Notes: generated by a model not told the origin, from the letters alone. Numbered from the stretch's first letter, positions 25,270-37,984 are shown. The stretch: 64,000 bases of DNA from Microcebus murinus (GCF_040939455.1 NC_134106.1:41066001-41130000), one strand, 5' to 3'. Program-made: numbers and translations.

Positions 25270-26730
25270 GTCCAACTCTTTTATAAATGGAACATTTACA
25301 AAATCTTCCCCAAAGTAGTTTTCATTTGGGTATTGTTTTGTATGAGTTAACTCATGTAAAGGAATGGGTTGCATGCCTGAAAACATTACTCCTGTGCAGT
25401 AATGCTCATGACTGTGTCCTTTCTGTGTATGCTGTGGTAGTGGAAAGGGTCGCAAAGCCCTTTCATAGGAGAGAATTCCCTACCTGATCGAGATCCAATC
25501 TGAAAACAAATCCTACATTTGCTCATCACCATGGCCTCCTCCACAAAGCCATTAAATATCCCTCTTCAGATAGTCACCTAAGATCATGATTTATTCTTTT
25601 CATGTCCAATGAAGTATGAGTTTTTGTTTCATTGGTTTTCTTTTTATGTCATTATTTAGCCATTTAAAGCATCAGATCTTTAAGAAGAAAACTTGTTAAT
25701 ACTCCAGAGGTATTTTTGTTTTATTTTTGATACAACTAGTTAACCTAGATCTATTTCTCATCTCAGTGTGTGGGCTCTGCATTCTGTATAAGTGATTTTA
25801 ATGGCTTCATAAGCACTCAAGTTAAAGAATCCCTTTAGGATGGAAATTATTTGACCCCTTGCATTTTTGGTCTGGTACCCAGAGTTACAGAATTCTGTGT
25901 TAACAGGGATTTTTATCTTAGTTTATTTTAATACCATACATTAAGTTGATATAATTGCTGAAAAAAAAGAAAATGCATACCATGATTTGATTAAACCCTT
26001 CAATCAGTATATTTATTAAAGGTCTTATGGATGGAAGGATTTACAATATCTATTAGTTATACTGAAATGTTTGCTACTGCTTCCATTTGTTCTAATCTGA
26101 AGAACTAAAGTTTTAAACCACTTGGCTAAGTAGTTTTTAATGTTCCTTCTGGTACCAAAAAGCAATAACAAAAGAAAAATTCAATGATTGGTTGAGCACC
26201 AATTTGGGCTGATTTTTAAATGGAGGCACAAAACTAATGAAAGACAATTCTTAATTCTTAGATAATACAGAACTACATGAAAGAGATTACATCACTTGTG
26301 TAGTTATTTCAGAGAATGCCTGACAATGGAGAAGTTGAAGAGTGGTATTAATATAATGGTGGAATACTACAACCAGGTAGGTAAATTAGGAAGGTTTATT
26401 TGGAGATGAGTCTTAAGTAAGAATTTACAGAGGAGAGGCAATATGGCTAAGCTAGTAGGAGGGTGATCTATATGTGGCAGAAGTTAAATATTAAAAGTAT
26501 TACACTAGAAACATCAACAAGATGTGTCTAGTCTAAATAGCTTGTGTTCGGAAAAAAGCAAAAAAGAAGTGAATGTGGGGTGAGAGGAATTACAGCAGAG
26601 AGTAGATAGCCAGGGCATCTAGAGAGTATTAGTGAGGGCATTTAAATTTCATAAGAAGGTGCAGTTCCTATATCAAGAGTAACAACCCCCAAATGCTATC
26701 TGACTATTAGTTACCAAGGAAATGAAACTA
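25270..26730. other. Mostly unique intron sequence
   Basis: No gene. 26290-26660 has an AG-rich character like old LINE sequence in antisense, but I could not assign it. Confidence 0.45.
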
Positions 26731-26734
26731 TAAT

Positions 26735-27220
26735 AAATAATGATAATGACTAGCATTTACTAAGTGCTTATAAAACTTATGTATGTCATTTTATTTAATT
26801 CAGGATTTCTCAACCTTGATGCAGTTGGCATGTAGGGTTGGATCATTCTTTGTTGTGGGGGGCTTCCTTATGTGCTGTAGTACATTTAGCAGCATCCTTG
26901 ACCCCTACCCTTTAGATGCCTGTAACAATACCCAAACACCCCCACACTCCCACAAGTTGTAACAATCAAAAATGTCTATAAACATTGCCAAATGTCCCTT
27001 AAGGGCAGTATCTCCCTAGTTGAGAACAATTGATTTATACTTAATAATAAGGTATCGGTTAAATTTCATTAACTTTTTTTTATTGTTGAGGCACATGGAT
27101 GTTAAATAACTTGCCCAAAGTAACATGGTTAATAAGCAAGAAATAAAGCCTGCCTGTGAACTCCAGCAATTCAATTTTAAGGCCTGGATTCTTAACCATT
27201 ACTATTTTGTCCCCATAATC
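26735..27220. repeat. MIR-type SINE split by a MER5A insertion
   Basis: Left part 26735-26800 (AGCATTTACTAAGTGCTTAT) and right part 27041-27220 (ATGTTAAATAACTTGCCCAA, GATTCTTAACCATTACTATT) are the two halves of one MIR-family SINE. The MER5A lies between them, so the MIR is the older element. Confidence 0.75.
26801..27032. mobile_element. MER5A, non-autonomous hAT-Charlie transposon
   Basis: 232 bp from CAGGATTTCTCAACCTTGA to GTTGAGAACAATTG, with the diagnostic interior ATCATTCTTTGTTGTGGGGG, TTTAGCAGCATCCTTGACC and ACATTGCCAAATGTCCCTTA. Flanks ATTTAATT (26793-26800) and ATTTATAC (27033-27040) look like an eroded 8-bp duplication. Confidence 0.93.
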
Positions 27221-28185
27221 TTTCTAGGCAAGAATCTAGCATATTATAAAATAAGAAATAAGCCCAGGTATTAAGTCTTATTTTAGCTGAAATATTTTAA
27301 AATTGCCAGACTTTTTTACTTTAGCTAATGCTATCACAGCTAGTGTAGTCAAGATTCCTGTCTCTTGTTTTGTAATTTGAGAGGCTGACTTTCTCATATA
27401 ATGCTATTTTGCTAATATGGTCTATGTAATGTTAAAGAGATTTTACTGTATCCAACCTTAAATCAATATTAAAGCATCCATTATGATTTTTTAGTGTGTC
27501 TCTTTTCATGTCTTCCAGGCTGTGTAGGGGAATAAAAGTGCATGCTTTTCTACAACTATAAAAAAATGCAATTATTATCACGCATCTTGTACCTTCCAAG
27601 TGTCCCTAGATTGTACAGTATGCCTATCTGTCCCAGCACAAGTGGACATTTTCTGCACACTTTCTAATCAGAGCTGCTCCACTGTCATTTAATGATATGT
27701 GGAAAGCAGGGAAAAGAATGCTAGAAGGAGAAAATGTCTGCCCTTTCTTTGATGTGGAAGTGTTGCAATCATGTAGTGAGAACTAAGAGTTCGTCTCACT
27801 CTAGGCAGGCAGGAGACTGTGCCTGGAGTAAGGGAGAAGAAGTGGGAATGACTTATAAATGATAATAAATCATCACAGCCTCTCCTGGCTGGCAAAATAA
27901 ACTTGGATTATTGCTAAGGAGAAAGCTCTGGGGTAGGGAGGAGGGAGCCTGCCCCTGTGTGTGTGGCCTCTGTTTTCCCATTTGTATAACATTATGTCAG
28001 GTCCTTTGTAATGATAACGTCACGCATCAGTAATAATGTATGAAGGAGAAAGAAGGGCTTGTTTATTGTTTTAAGCCATTTAACATCACAGAAAAGGCAG
28101 CAGGTGGGAGAGACAAAAAGAGAATCATAGATGGCTGAAAGCACACTGATAGACCAAAGCATGTTTTTGGTCATAGAAAGTTCTA
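27221..28185. other. Unique intron sequence
   Basis: No gene or repeat assigned. 28010-28030 holds a CRE-like half site (GATAACGTCACGCATC), an isolated motif with no other support. Confidence 0.5.
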
Positions 28186-28189
28186 CCCC

Positions 28190-28350
28190 TGAAACCTTGG
28201 ACTTAACCTGAGACTCTGCCTTCTCATGTGTAAAATGGAATAAAACTATCTCTCTTGCAGGATTTTGTGAGGCTTAGACAGAAATCTCCAAGCAGATGAG
28301 ATTTCCAATAGTATCTATCATAAAATAGGCACTCAACAAATATATACGTT
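28190..28350 (+). repeat. MIR SINE fragment
   Basis: CCTTGGACTTAACCTGAGAC, TGTGTAAAATGGAATAAAAC, CTCTTGCAGGATTTTGTGAG and TAGGCACTCAACAAATAT follow the MIR consensus to its end. Confidence 0.85.
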
Positions 28351-28359
28351 GGTTAAATA

Positions 28360-29070
28360 GATGAATAATTTTCAAGTGAAAATATAATTGTGCAATGTAA
28401 TTTAGTATTCTTTGCCTTCTTGGGGTTTTACTAAACATAAGAAAAGGTAAGGAATTTTTAAAATTTTAATAAGACCTATACACTAAAAATAGAGTGAAGA
28501 GAAAAGCTATTTAAAAGATCAAAGCAACTAGGCAGGTAAAACTCAGAAAGTTGAGACACTGAATAGCAAACAGGAGAATAAAAGAAGTAAAGACCAAGGG
28601 TTTCCACATTACTCTCAAAAAGCAACATGCCTCGTCTTACTACATTGGAGGCCTTTCATTGAGTTCCAGGAAACTAAGCTTGAAGTGAGAGAAGAAAGTT
28701 AAATAGGGGGATTGGCTTACATTTCTTTGTCAGCAGTAGGGAAGGACTGGGGTGGGGGTGGAGCTAGAGAGAGAGAATAATTCAAGGACATTTATCCTCA
28801 GACTCAGAAGCAAAGTTATGTTGCTCTAAGCTACTCTACAATGAAGTGAGAGGCCTTCCTTCTCCTCACTTCAAGACTTAGCAATTGGCAGAGGAATAAT
28901 GTTCTTAACAAAGACAGCCTGGAATTGATGAGATGGACAAATTTCATCCAACCTTCCACCTCTGAGGCTATCCACATTTGTTCTTTATCCTCCAGCTGTG
29001 GAAATAGGGGATGTGTCTCAGCTCACAGAGTCTTAGACATAATACCGGAAATTGACATTTGATCTTTTAA
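28360..29070. other. Unique intron sequence
   Basis: Nothing supported; a G-rich patch (GGGGTGGGGGTGG) lies near 28749-28761. Confidence 0.5.
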
Positions 29071-29076
29071 TGCATT

Positions 29077-29143
29077 TATGCATTTTATGCAATGTAATCG
29101 TGTAAACTATATATGCATTTTATGCAATATAATCGTGTAAACT
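29077..29143. repeat. Tandem duplication of a 32-bp unit (period 35)
   Basis: The unit starting TATGCATTTTATGCAATG and ending CGTGTAAACT occurs at 29077-29108 and 29112-29143 with one difference (G to A). No other copies nearby. Confidence 0.95.
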
Positions 29144-29149
29144 TTTAGG

Positions 29150-32100
29150 CCTGCTGTACAATAATCCTTCCCTGCCGTGTGGTGAGCACTTTGGGCCCCT
29201 CTGGATGATAGATGTGATATGAATGGGAAGCATTATTATTATTTATGCTTTATAATATGTCAACTCTATGTCCTCTGCCACAACAGACACTTATTTTCAA
29301 TGTGCAGTAACAGCCCCCAAGCGATGCATTGTCAAAATATTTTTGAAATGAAAAAGCGAAATTAACCACAAACTGCCCCCTTGTCTGCATGAAAATAGCA
29401 CTGTAATACTACTAGGGAAAATCATTGTTAAATCATAAAAGCTACAAAAAAATAAAAACCTAAAAAATTGGAGTAAGATCTGTGTTTGGAAGAAGTATGC
29501 TCTTGTAAATCCCAACAATCATTATTTTGCTTTCCAATTAAAGTGTAATAATGAAAGAGTAAACCATCACCCCAGAGTATCCTCAACAATAGTTCAATGA
29601 ATTTTGGTTAACTTAAAAATAAGTGAATTGTTCAGCAGAGCTATTTCCCTTGGTAAAGAGTTGAGAAGCAAAGACATAGAATTTTTTTTTTCTCTTTACA
29701 TTTCCCAAATCCTGATATCTTCTAATGATTCAGGTTACAATGCACATATTTAAATATATAGTGGAAGACAAGCAATGAATGATGGAGTCTAGTTTTTTGT
29801 GAGTAAAATTCTTCTGTAACATCGAAGACTTTCTAAGAGCTGTAAGTCTACTCCTCAAGCCACAGAGTTTCCATTTAGGGACAAGGTCACATTCGTTTTC
29901 AGAAACTCTTTCAGGACACCGGTTAATTGGTGTGACTCAGAGATTCTGAATCAGGATGCTAGGTATATTAAAAAAGGAAAATGTCAATTTAAATGTGATA
30001 GATACTGAACTATATAGTGTGGTAAGCTTTTAACAGATTGTAACCTTGATGTTTTCCCTGAGTAAGATTGCAACAAACGGCCCCCTTGTGAGCTGAAAAA
30101 GTTAATGCACTTCTCTTAAAATTTTGAGTCTGGGAGAATCTGGGACAATAAAATTTCTTCATTAACATACTAGTCACAAACCCATTCTCATAAAGTGCCT
30201 CTAGCATGTAAGGCTGGACTTTTTCCAGATCATCATTTATAGGGCTGGTTTATTTTTCTTTGTCTTGACATTAATGAGCTATGTATTCAGGAAAATAGAA
30301 GATTTTAAAGCCTGTCAAATTACCTTTCAAATTACCAAAGCTTGCTTGCTTTCTACTCAAATAGTAAGGAGGGACCTCTGTTAATATGAGGGACCACTGG
30401 AATATTCATTAAAAAGGTTCACGAAAATAAATGTGAAGGTGGTAATGGACGCATTCCAACTGTGACTTCATGACAGAATGCTATGACTTCAGAATTTCAT
30501 TGCCTGCCGTACCATAATCTTTAGCATTATTATCATACTTTTTTCTTTTGGGTTCTTACATTTTGGGAAAAGAAGATAAAAATACATGCAAAAATTTCTG
30601 TACTTGTAGGATATCTTGTCCTAAAATTCAGAGACTGAATTTGATATGAAAAGCATAATGTTCTTAGATACATTAGTGCTGCTAGTTATTTGTAACCATT
30701 CTAAAGTAATAATGTCTTTCCTAAGCAATCTTGGTATATCATCTTCTACTACATCTTTAGTGATAAATTGAAGCTAACTATTTCACCAACATTTAATTTC
30801 CCATTTATGTGGAATGGGCTGAATGTGTTAAGAATGCTATATAACAAGAGGAATGGCACAGAAAATCCTCTTTTATATTGATCTCAGCATTCTGTCTGAA
30901 GCTTAGTGGGGGTGAAGAGAAAAAAAAAATCAGGGAAAGAATGAGTTGTCCAGGGTGAGAATATAGGGAAAATATTACTACAAAATATTTTATAGGTTAA
31001 ATATAGATGAGGGAATAGGCAGAAGGTCAGGTAACAAGCAAACTGAACTTCGTATTTGCTAATCATGCTCTCTGCTTTGCAAATCCTTCCAAAACATTAC
31101 CTCATCTGTGTTTTTACCATCCCCAGTGTATAGCATTCGATTACTCATCCTATCCCTTTGTGCAATGGAGAAATACACTTTTATTCAGTCCTGGTTGTCC
31201 TTATAGTCATTCTCTCACCTTAGTACTTAGTTTTCTTATTTTGATTTTAGTCTGGTCTCAATAAGTTTGAAAACCTGTTTGAGGACAGGAATATTTCTAT
31301 TCTGTGCTTTTCTTGTATCCTCCTTTGAATCCTTAGCATTTCAGAGATGGGTCTTTATTGATTATTACAAGGTAGTTTCAGAGCATGGGTGCATTACTGA
31401 AGGTCAAGTTTATCCTTATAAGCATATTTATATATACTCATTAAATACACTGCAGAATGGGCACTCCCCACTTACACTCAAAACTCAAATAGCTGTGGCA
31501 CTAAATTTCTTATAATTTTGATTTATGAGCAGCAGAAAAACAATGTGTTTTATTCATATTTTATAATCAAAGAATAAGTGTGTATCATTCCTTATAGAAA
31601 GCATACATGTTTGTCATTTTCTTAGTTTTACTGTTTGTTATATTATTCTAATTAAACTGGTTCTAATTAATACATTCTAATTAATACTGTGATGCTAAAG
31701 CAATTTTTGCAGTTTCATTTTGTTATCCTTAACTGAATATTGAAAGCGTACTTTTTTTTTTCTGCTCTTGAAAAGCTATAAATAATACTTTTCCATTTTT
31801 CCAGGAAAAAAGCATGTATTCAAAATGATCACAGGCAACATTTGTTTTATACTAAGTCAGATAAGTTAGCAGTGGTAAAATATATTTGATTAAAATTTTA
31901 ATTTAGTCATTAGGTACAGGAGGTTAAAGTACATAGCACATAATTAAGCCTTTTCTTAAGCTTAATAGATACCCAAGTCAACTCTTGCCTGGCAGCTTCA
32001 TCAAGCTTGAAGGGGAAAAAAAAAAAATATATATATATATATATACACTATCATCTACTTAGGTCTTAACATTGCAAAATGTGCTAATATGAAATATCTA

Positions 32101-33448
32101 CTGGAGTTTTTAGTTTAGGTTGTTTTTTTATAGTTTAAGGACAAAGTTGCTTAGAAGTGTCCACTTATCTAATATATGTATGGAGGAGACCTATGAAACT
32201 TTAGTATGTTGTATGTGTTGCATCTGGGCAGGCTGGGAATGGCTAGTCTAGTTGAGTGGAAAGGTCTTTTGGTTGGATAAATATGCATAGACAGAAGTTG
32301 ACAAAATCAAGTGTAACAAAAGACGGTGAGTGTATTGGAAATTCTCTTGGACAAGGAGAGAATCTTGCTTTTCTTTTGGATCATCACCTATGGAATATAT
32401 CATATAGTTACTAAATGCTTCTGATTAAGAAATATTGAAGAACTATTTTTTCAAGAACCAAAATTTTAGAGACTCAAATGTTAGTATTTATATTTCACTA
32501 GACAGGCATAATTAAAAGAGGCAAGATATGTCAAAGCCAAGATAATTTAGTGCAATCTTCCTAGATTTAGAATCCCTACAATGTATTCAGTAATAAAAAA
32601 CATTTTGAAAAAAAAAATTTTTTAAATACAGTATGTAGTCATTTTAATACTTATTTTGCTAATCATCAATTCAGGAGAGTTTTCTATTTTCCTTTTTTCT
32701 TCTTCTTTTTTTCATTCTTTCATTCTTCCTTTATGACTCTATATAAAAGAGAATTCAAATACCACGGAACAAAACATATGTCAACAGGCTATTAAAAAAC
32801 CCAAAATACTTTTTTTTCTTATTATTCCAATTTTGGATAGTGACTCTTAGAATTAAAAAAAGTGACATTTTAATGCTTTCTGATTTAAAAAGCATATTAG
32901 TTCTTGTACTTAATGATTTGACACATAGAATGATAATGGGTATTTTAATATAATTAACTCCCTAACACAAGAATATTTTTCTCCCCCAAATAATATAAAT
33001 CAAATATATAAACCATTTAGAAAAGCAGAGGATTACACTCTGCACCAAATCAAATTTCTTGTGAAAAAATATTAAAGGATATGTACAAAATTTTAGAACT
33101 GGGATACAAATGTGAAATTTGATAGAATCATTGCCAAACAATTGCAGATGAGAGAATAGTATGTTTGTTACTTTTCCTCAAACTTTGGAACATAATCAAG
33201 CTAATATAAAACAATTTCAAATTTTTAATTTTTAAAAATAATATTTTATATTTAGTTGTGCCCTTTATTTTCATTTCACCATGTCTCTGAAATCTGTTGT
33301 GAGAGTCACTGAAATATCAAGGAATGAAAATGTTAGAGTTTTATGCAATGACCTGTAAATTTATTGGTTGTCAGAATCTTTTATATAATAGGTAAAAATA
33401 AAGCTTCTAGGGACACCAAATTTCATCCTTACTTAATGCTGAGGTTCA
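29150..33448. other. Repeat-poor intron sequence, 4.3 kb
   Basis: No gene and no clear family repeat over the whole stretch. 31130-31380 has a weak L2-like flavour (AAACCTGTTTGAGGACAGGA). A TA run of about 20 bp lies at 32027-32046. This is one of the longest stretches without transposons in the window. Confidence 0.5.
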
Positions 33449-33640
33449 GTCTCTACATATATTCCCAATTGTTGATGAGATCAAATAGTACTACATCATT
33501 CTGTTGTCTTCCAAGGGAATATATATATGTCCTTCCTTCCTCACTGGTATGGAGGGAAGAAACAAGAATATAAAACAAGAAGATAGTGATTTGTAGCAGG
33601 TGCTGAGGCTCCCTTGATATATGAACATATGCATGTCAGA
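33449..33640 (+). repeat. Unclassified ~190-bp repeat, copy 1
   Basis: Diverged copy of 34524-34711 in the same orientation. Shared stretches include CATCATTCTGTT, CTTCCAAGGGA, GGGAAGAAACAAGAATA, TTTGTAGCAGGTGCTGAGGCT (TAGTAGCTGCTGAGGCT in copy 2) and CATATGCATGTCAG. I do not recognise the family. Confidence 0.8.
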
Positions 33641-34434
33641 CTCCATAATATACTAGAATCCATAAGAAGTAACATAAATCACTGCCAAGAGTTTCTCTTG
33701 TCTTTTTGGGAAAAGAAGTCATACTACTTTATCTAGCTTAGTAAATCCGGATGCTAGTCTTTTATAAATGTGATTTTGATTAAGAATTATTATATCTTAA
33801 ATTTCTTTAGCCTTCATCACTTTTCTCTTTCAATACCATCTGAAAACATGCACTATAAGTTATACAAAAACACTGATGACATTACAGTTGCCCTAGCACT
33901 AAGTCCAACTAAAAATGAACCCCAAGAGTATTAAAGAGCCTTATGTCAATTTTTTTTTTCTGTAAAAACTCATCACATTTTTCTTATAAATACTTTCAAC
34001 CTATGGCCAATGACAGCTTTGCAATAAAAATCTTGGACTGGTTTTTACTTATTTTGAATAAAAGGTTAATACAAGGCTTCATGGATGTTTAACCAGTATC
34101 ACATTCAAAAATGAGGGAGGTAAAGGCAAAGCTAATGGATTAACCTTTTAAAAAGCAATTCAGTGGGATAATTGCGATCACACCATTCACTTCAGGGCTG
34201 AATATGTCTGTATGGATGGTCTCCCTTGGATCTTATCCAAGGAAATTTAAATATTTAAGTACCAAAATCATGGTGGGATGGATCAGATAGACAACTACAT
34301 TGCATACAACAGAGTGAGCCTCAAATACAATTTTTATAAAAGTAAAGTCATGCTCTAAACATTTTAACCTAATAAACCAATTCATATATGCCCTCTAGAA
34401 ATATTAAAGAGAGTGTTAACATTACCCTACATTT

Positions 34435-34790
34435 ATGCTGAACACTTTATATTGGCTATTTCATATAATCTTCACAGTACCCTGGCATTAGGTGCTATTA
34501 TTCTTATTTTTCAGATGAAGGTAGACCCTTACATATATTGCCAGTTCTTGCTAAAATAAAGTAGTTATTCATCATTCTGTTTTCTTCCAAGGGATTGTGT
34601 GTTCTGATTTTCTCACTGATACCCAGGGAAGAAACAAGAATACACCGAAGAAAGTAATTTGTAGTAGCTGCTGAGGCTGCTGGCTTGATATATGTACATA
34701 TGCATGTCAGAGGGGGTTAACTAATATGCCTTATGTTCCACAGCTGATAGATTAGGAAGTGAGACTGTGAACTCAATCTAACAAGACCTC
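34435..34790 (-). repeat. MIR-family SINE, interrupted at 34524-34711
   Basis: TATTTCATATAATCTTCACA, GGTGCTATTATTCTTATTTT and TCAGATGAAG stop at ~34523. GTTAACTAATATGCC and CCACAGCTGATAGATTAGGA continue after ~34712. The two parts fit one antisense MIR/MIR3, split by copy 2 of the ~190-bp repeat. Confidence 0.7.
34524..34711 (+). repeat. Unclassified ~190-bp repeat, copy 2, inserted in a MIR
   Basis: Same order of blocks as 33449-33640 (CATCATTCTGTT, CTTCCAAGGGAT, GGGAAGAAACAAGAATAC, TGCTGAGGCTG, CATATGCATGTCAG), roughly three-quarters identical by eye. Target-site duplications and terminal inverted repeats are not obvious. It has no A tail. Confidence 0.8.
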
Positions 34791-34987
34791 AGACCCTACT
34801 ACTCATCTGTAATATACCTCAACACAAAGGACATGTTTTTTTTTGTCCCAAGTGCTTTTCTCAAGTGTCTTACATCTAGAAGTAGCCTAAGTTTAAACTA
34901 AAGATAAATAAAAGGGTTTCCCTTGGTCATACATCCTACTTCCCAGAAATATATTTGTTAACATCTTTAATTACAACTTATGTGCTG

Positions 34988-35035
34988 TCCTACAGGATAA
35001 GAAAATACTTATCCTACAGGATAAGATAATACTAA
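34988..35035. repeat. 24-bp tandem duplication
   Basis: TCCTACAGGATAAGAAAATA followed by CTTA is repeated at once with two or three changes (34988-35011, 35012-35035). Each unit also contains the small hairpin ATCC..GGAT. Confidence 0.93.
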
Positions 35036-35114
35036 GAGCTTCCTTTAAAGGGGGAAGATTAGGCTTCTTATTAATCATATTAATAGCCATGGCTAAAGAA
35101 CTAAACTCTGAGTG

Positions 35115-35400
35115 CAGAGCACCAGGTTTTACTCCTATTTCTGCAACTAGCTTTGTCAGCAGGGTAATTTGTTTAATTCTTTAGATTACTCAACTATAAA
35201 GTGAGGGTTTTAGACTAGTTGATAAATGAGATTCATAATAGTTTTAAGATGGTGTGATTCTCAGTAATATTCCTCAGCCTATATATCTGCAAGCACTGCA
35301 TTAAGTACTATGAAGAGATACACAATAGCTGAGAAGACACAAGTCAAGTCCTGAATAAGTCTGTAATTTGGTGAGCTGGAGACTAAGGGTGAGTGGGGTA
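35115..35400 (+). repeat. MIR fragment followed by an ancient LINE/SINE 3' fragment
   Basis: 35120-35250: TACTCCTATTTCTGCAACTA, AGATTACTCAACTATAAAGT (MIR). 35275-35400: TCTGCAAGCACTGCATTAAG and TGAAGAGATACACAATAGCT (the GCCAGGCACTGTGCTAGGTGCTGGGGATACA-type repeat). Confidence 0.6.
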
Positions 35401-35929
35401 GACAGCAGAGAAGGAGCAAAATAAATGTTCTTTTACAAGATAACCCTAAGTGACCCACTACAGCTGGGATGTTTCTTTTAACTACATAGTCCTACAACAG
35501 ATACATACAAGCTGTATCCAGCCATGGCTTTACTATAGTCCTGGAGAGGATTTGTACACAAGGTTTGGCGAACTGCAGCAAACATGAACAGGTGAAGAAA
35601 TGAGGTTTTATAGTGAGGAGATGAGCTTGTACAGAGTTAAGGAAGTGGGAAAGAAGAGTCAGAGATGTTGGGATGGAATACAGTTTATATATTTAGGCAG
35701 GTAGAGAAATTAGACATTACACATCTAATTTTTCTACCTAATTGCCATGCTACTATAGGCAATGGAAGTCTTTATTTATAGGAAGTGGCTAAAGAAAATG
35801 AGGTGGGGAGAAGGGAAGTATGTGGGGAGCACAGTGTGAGAAAGGAAAATATGACAAGGTCAAGTAGAAGGGAAATTTGAAAATGTTTTGGGGTATCTAT
35901 AGTTTTAAACATTTTCCTGGAAATAATAT

Positions 35930-36110
35930 TAGCTTTTTAAGCATCTATAGTGCAAGGAGTGTTGCATGCATCATCTGTTGTACTTTTTATATTCACCTTG
36001 CAAACTAGGTTATAGTTCCCCATTTTATGGATGCTTAAGCAGGTTAAGTAGCTTGAACAAGGTCATCAGCTACTAAGTATGGAAGCAAGGAAGAAAACAC
36101 AGTCTGCAGC
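35930..36110 (-). repeat. MIR SINE fragment, antisense
   Basis: CCCATTTTATGGATGCTTAA, GCAGGTTAAGTAGCTTGAAC and AAGGTCATCAGCTACTAAGT are the reverse MIR core in the right order. Confidence 0.85.
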
Positions 36111-37185
36111 TAGCACCACGACAATTCTCAATCCCTAATTTTGCAAATATACAAAGGGGTGACTTTAGCCTATGTGGCCCAACTTCAGGCCAGACCCAAC
36201 TGGGGACATTTTATAATGCCTCCCTAAAAATTGCTACTGGCTTTCTCTCCCTGGTTTAGTGGATATCAATCTCATTATTTTCAGTATACATGTGTATGAC
36301 TTACACACATGGCATATTAAGTGCATAAAATATTTCCTTAGAAAGCATATCAGTCAAGTAGAAGGAATTACTGACTACCATTTGTTACTGCAGTAAACCC
36401 ACCTTTCCACCACCCTGAGGCCACTTTCTACCTTACAAAAGTAGAAAAAAAATCCACAAGAATTGAACTTCAAAATCTATTCAATTTTTTGAGGCATATG
36501 TTATCTGAAACACCATAATTTCTGTACTTATATGAGAGGCTTTTTCTTTAGCAAATTTAACCATGAAGTGTCCTTCAATTTCAATGTCAGGAAGTTTGCT
36601 ATTGTGGTCTAGAGAGCCCAGTTCTTCATAAAAATGTGTTCTTTTCTTCAATACCAAATGAATAACTCTTTCCTGCATATTGCTAAAAATAGCCATTTCC
36701 TTCACATAGTTATGTTTTATTATTCATGTCATCAGATCTGGCATTGTGAGATTTATTTAGGGGGAACATTTCATCAATTATAAAACATAAAGCGTACTCT
36801 GTCTCTCAAAGGGTTTAGTGACACCTTAAATAAGTTCTGAACTGTTGGGGGAATTACAAAGAATATACTTTTCCTGAAAACCATTAAAAATGCATATTCA
36901 AAAAAAATTTGATATCTTAAGTTTAACAAGGGACACACTTTTTCTCCTTGTGACTCATTAAATATGTTATTATTTTAACACAGGGAAGTAGATTATTTCA
37001 ATTCCTTTTCAGACTGTGGCCCTGAGACTATATGCCCAAAGGGTGGGGTACCTGAGGCCTTTAGGCAAAATGTGGCCTTCTAGGTCCTTAAGTGTGGCAT
37101 TTTGATTTAATCTAAATTTTGCAGAACAAATCCTTTTATTAAAAGGGGTACAGCAGAGAAAGATGAGGTTTTTCTTGCCTCCTGG
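36111..37185. other. Unique intron sequence
   Basis: No supported gene. The minus frame at 36481-36705 (74 codons) has no recognisable domain. Confidence 0.5.
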
Positions 37186-37189
37186 GGTA

Positions 37190-37745
37190 CTTAAAAAAGA
37201 AGAATCTTGAAATCAGAAGGCTGCAGTTTCCCTATCCCTGCCAGGCTCATTTCATGATACTTATGTGCTACCTACTAGCCTCGATATTCCTTCTCCCATT
37301 ATTGCCTCACTTCAATTTATTTTCCATACAGCATACCAAGTTATCTTAAATTGTGAGTCAGATTGTGGCATTTCTCTGCTTACTCCCTTCAGTGACTCTC
37401 CTTGCCCTAGGAAAAAAACCTGAATCCCAAACCCTTTTCTACAGGGACCTGCATAATTCTAGTCTCTGTCTTCTAAATGGGAGGATTTTCTACCCTAACA
37501 CTTTTACTCAAACTACACTTACCTCTTAGGATATCTTCCTACATGCTCACTGATCAGAATCCTACTCATACATTAAAACTATTGCTTCAGTGGTGAATAA
37601 GCTCTTCTTCCGAGTTCACTGAATTAGTTCTTCATAGGCTGAGATTCTGTCTTCGAGATTTCTGTGTTTATACCCTTTGTGCTCTCAATCTTCTTATTTC
37701 TGCCCTGGCCATAACCATATAAGACTGTTTACCAGTTGTTCAGAG
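37190..37745 (+). repeat. L2 LINE fragment
   Basis: Signature phrases of the L2 3' region in order: TTTCTCTGCTTACTCCCTTC, CAGTGACTCTCCTTGCCCTA, CCTGAATCCCAAACCCTTTT, GACCTGCATAATTCTAGTCT and CAAACTACACTTACCTCTTA. Old and decayed. Confidence 0.8.
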
Positions 37746-37984
37746 AGAGTTTGTTCAGAATAAACCATTAAAATGCTGCTCCTTAAAACTCTTTTGTAGA
37801 GATATACTGATGGAGCTTTTACAATCCTATAAATATAGAGAATTGTGTACATATTTCTTCTTTAAACACTAGTCTTCACTCAGTCTTACCAGCTACCTAA
37901 TAAGGAGACATCAAGGCATTTTAAAACAACAGGCCCTGATTCTAAAATAATAATGTGCTTTTTTATATTTAAGATTCCAGAGAA

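Noticed and set aside
28005..28035. CRE-like GATAACGTCACG as a regulatory element
   Set aside because: A single short motif without conservation or clustering evidence.
33449..34711. CRISPR-like or satellite array
   Set aside because: Only two diverged copies 1.1 kb apart in a vertebrate genome; no regular spacer structure.
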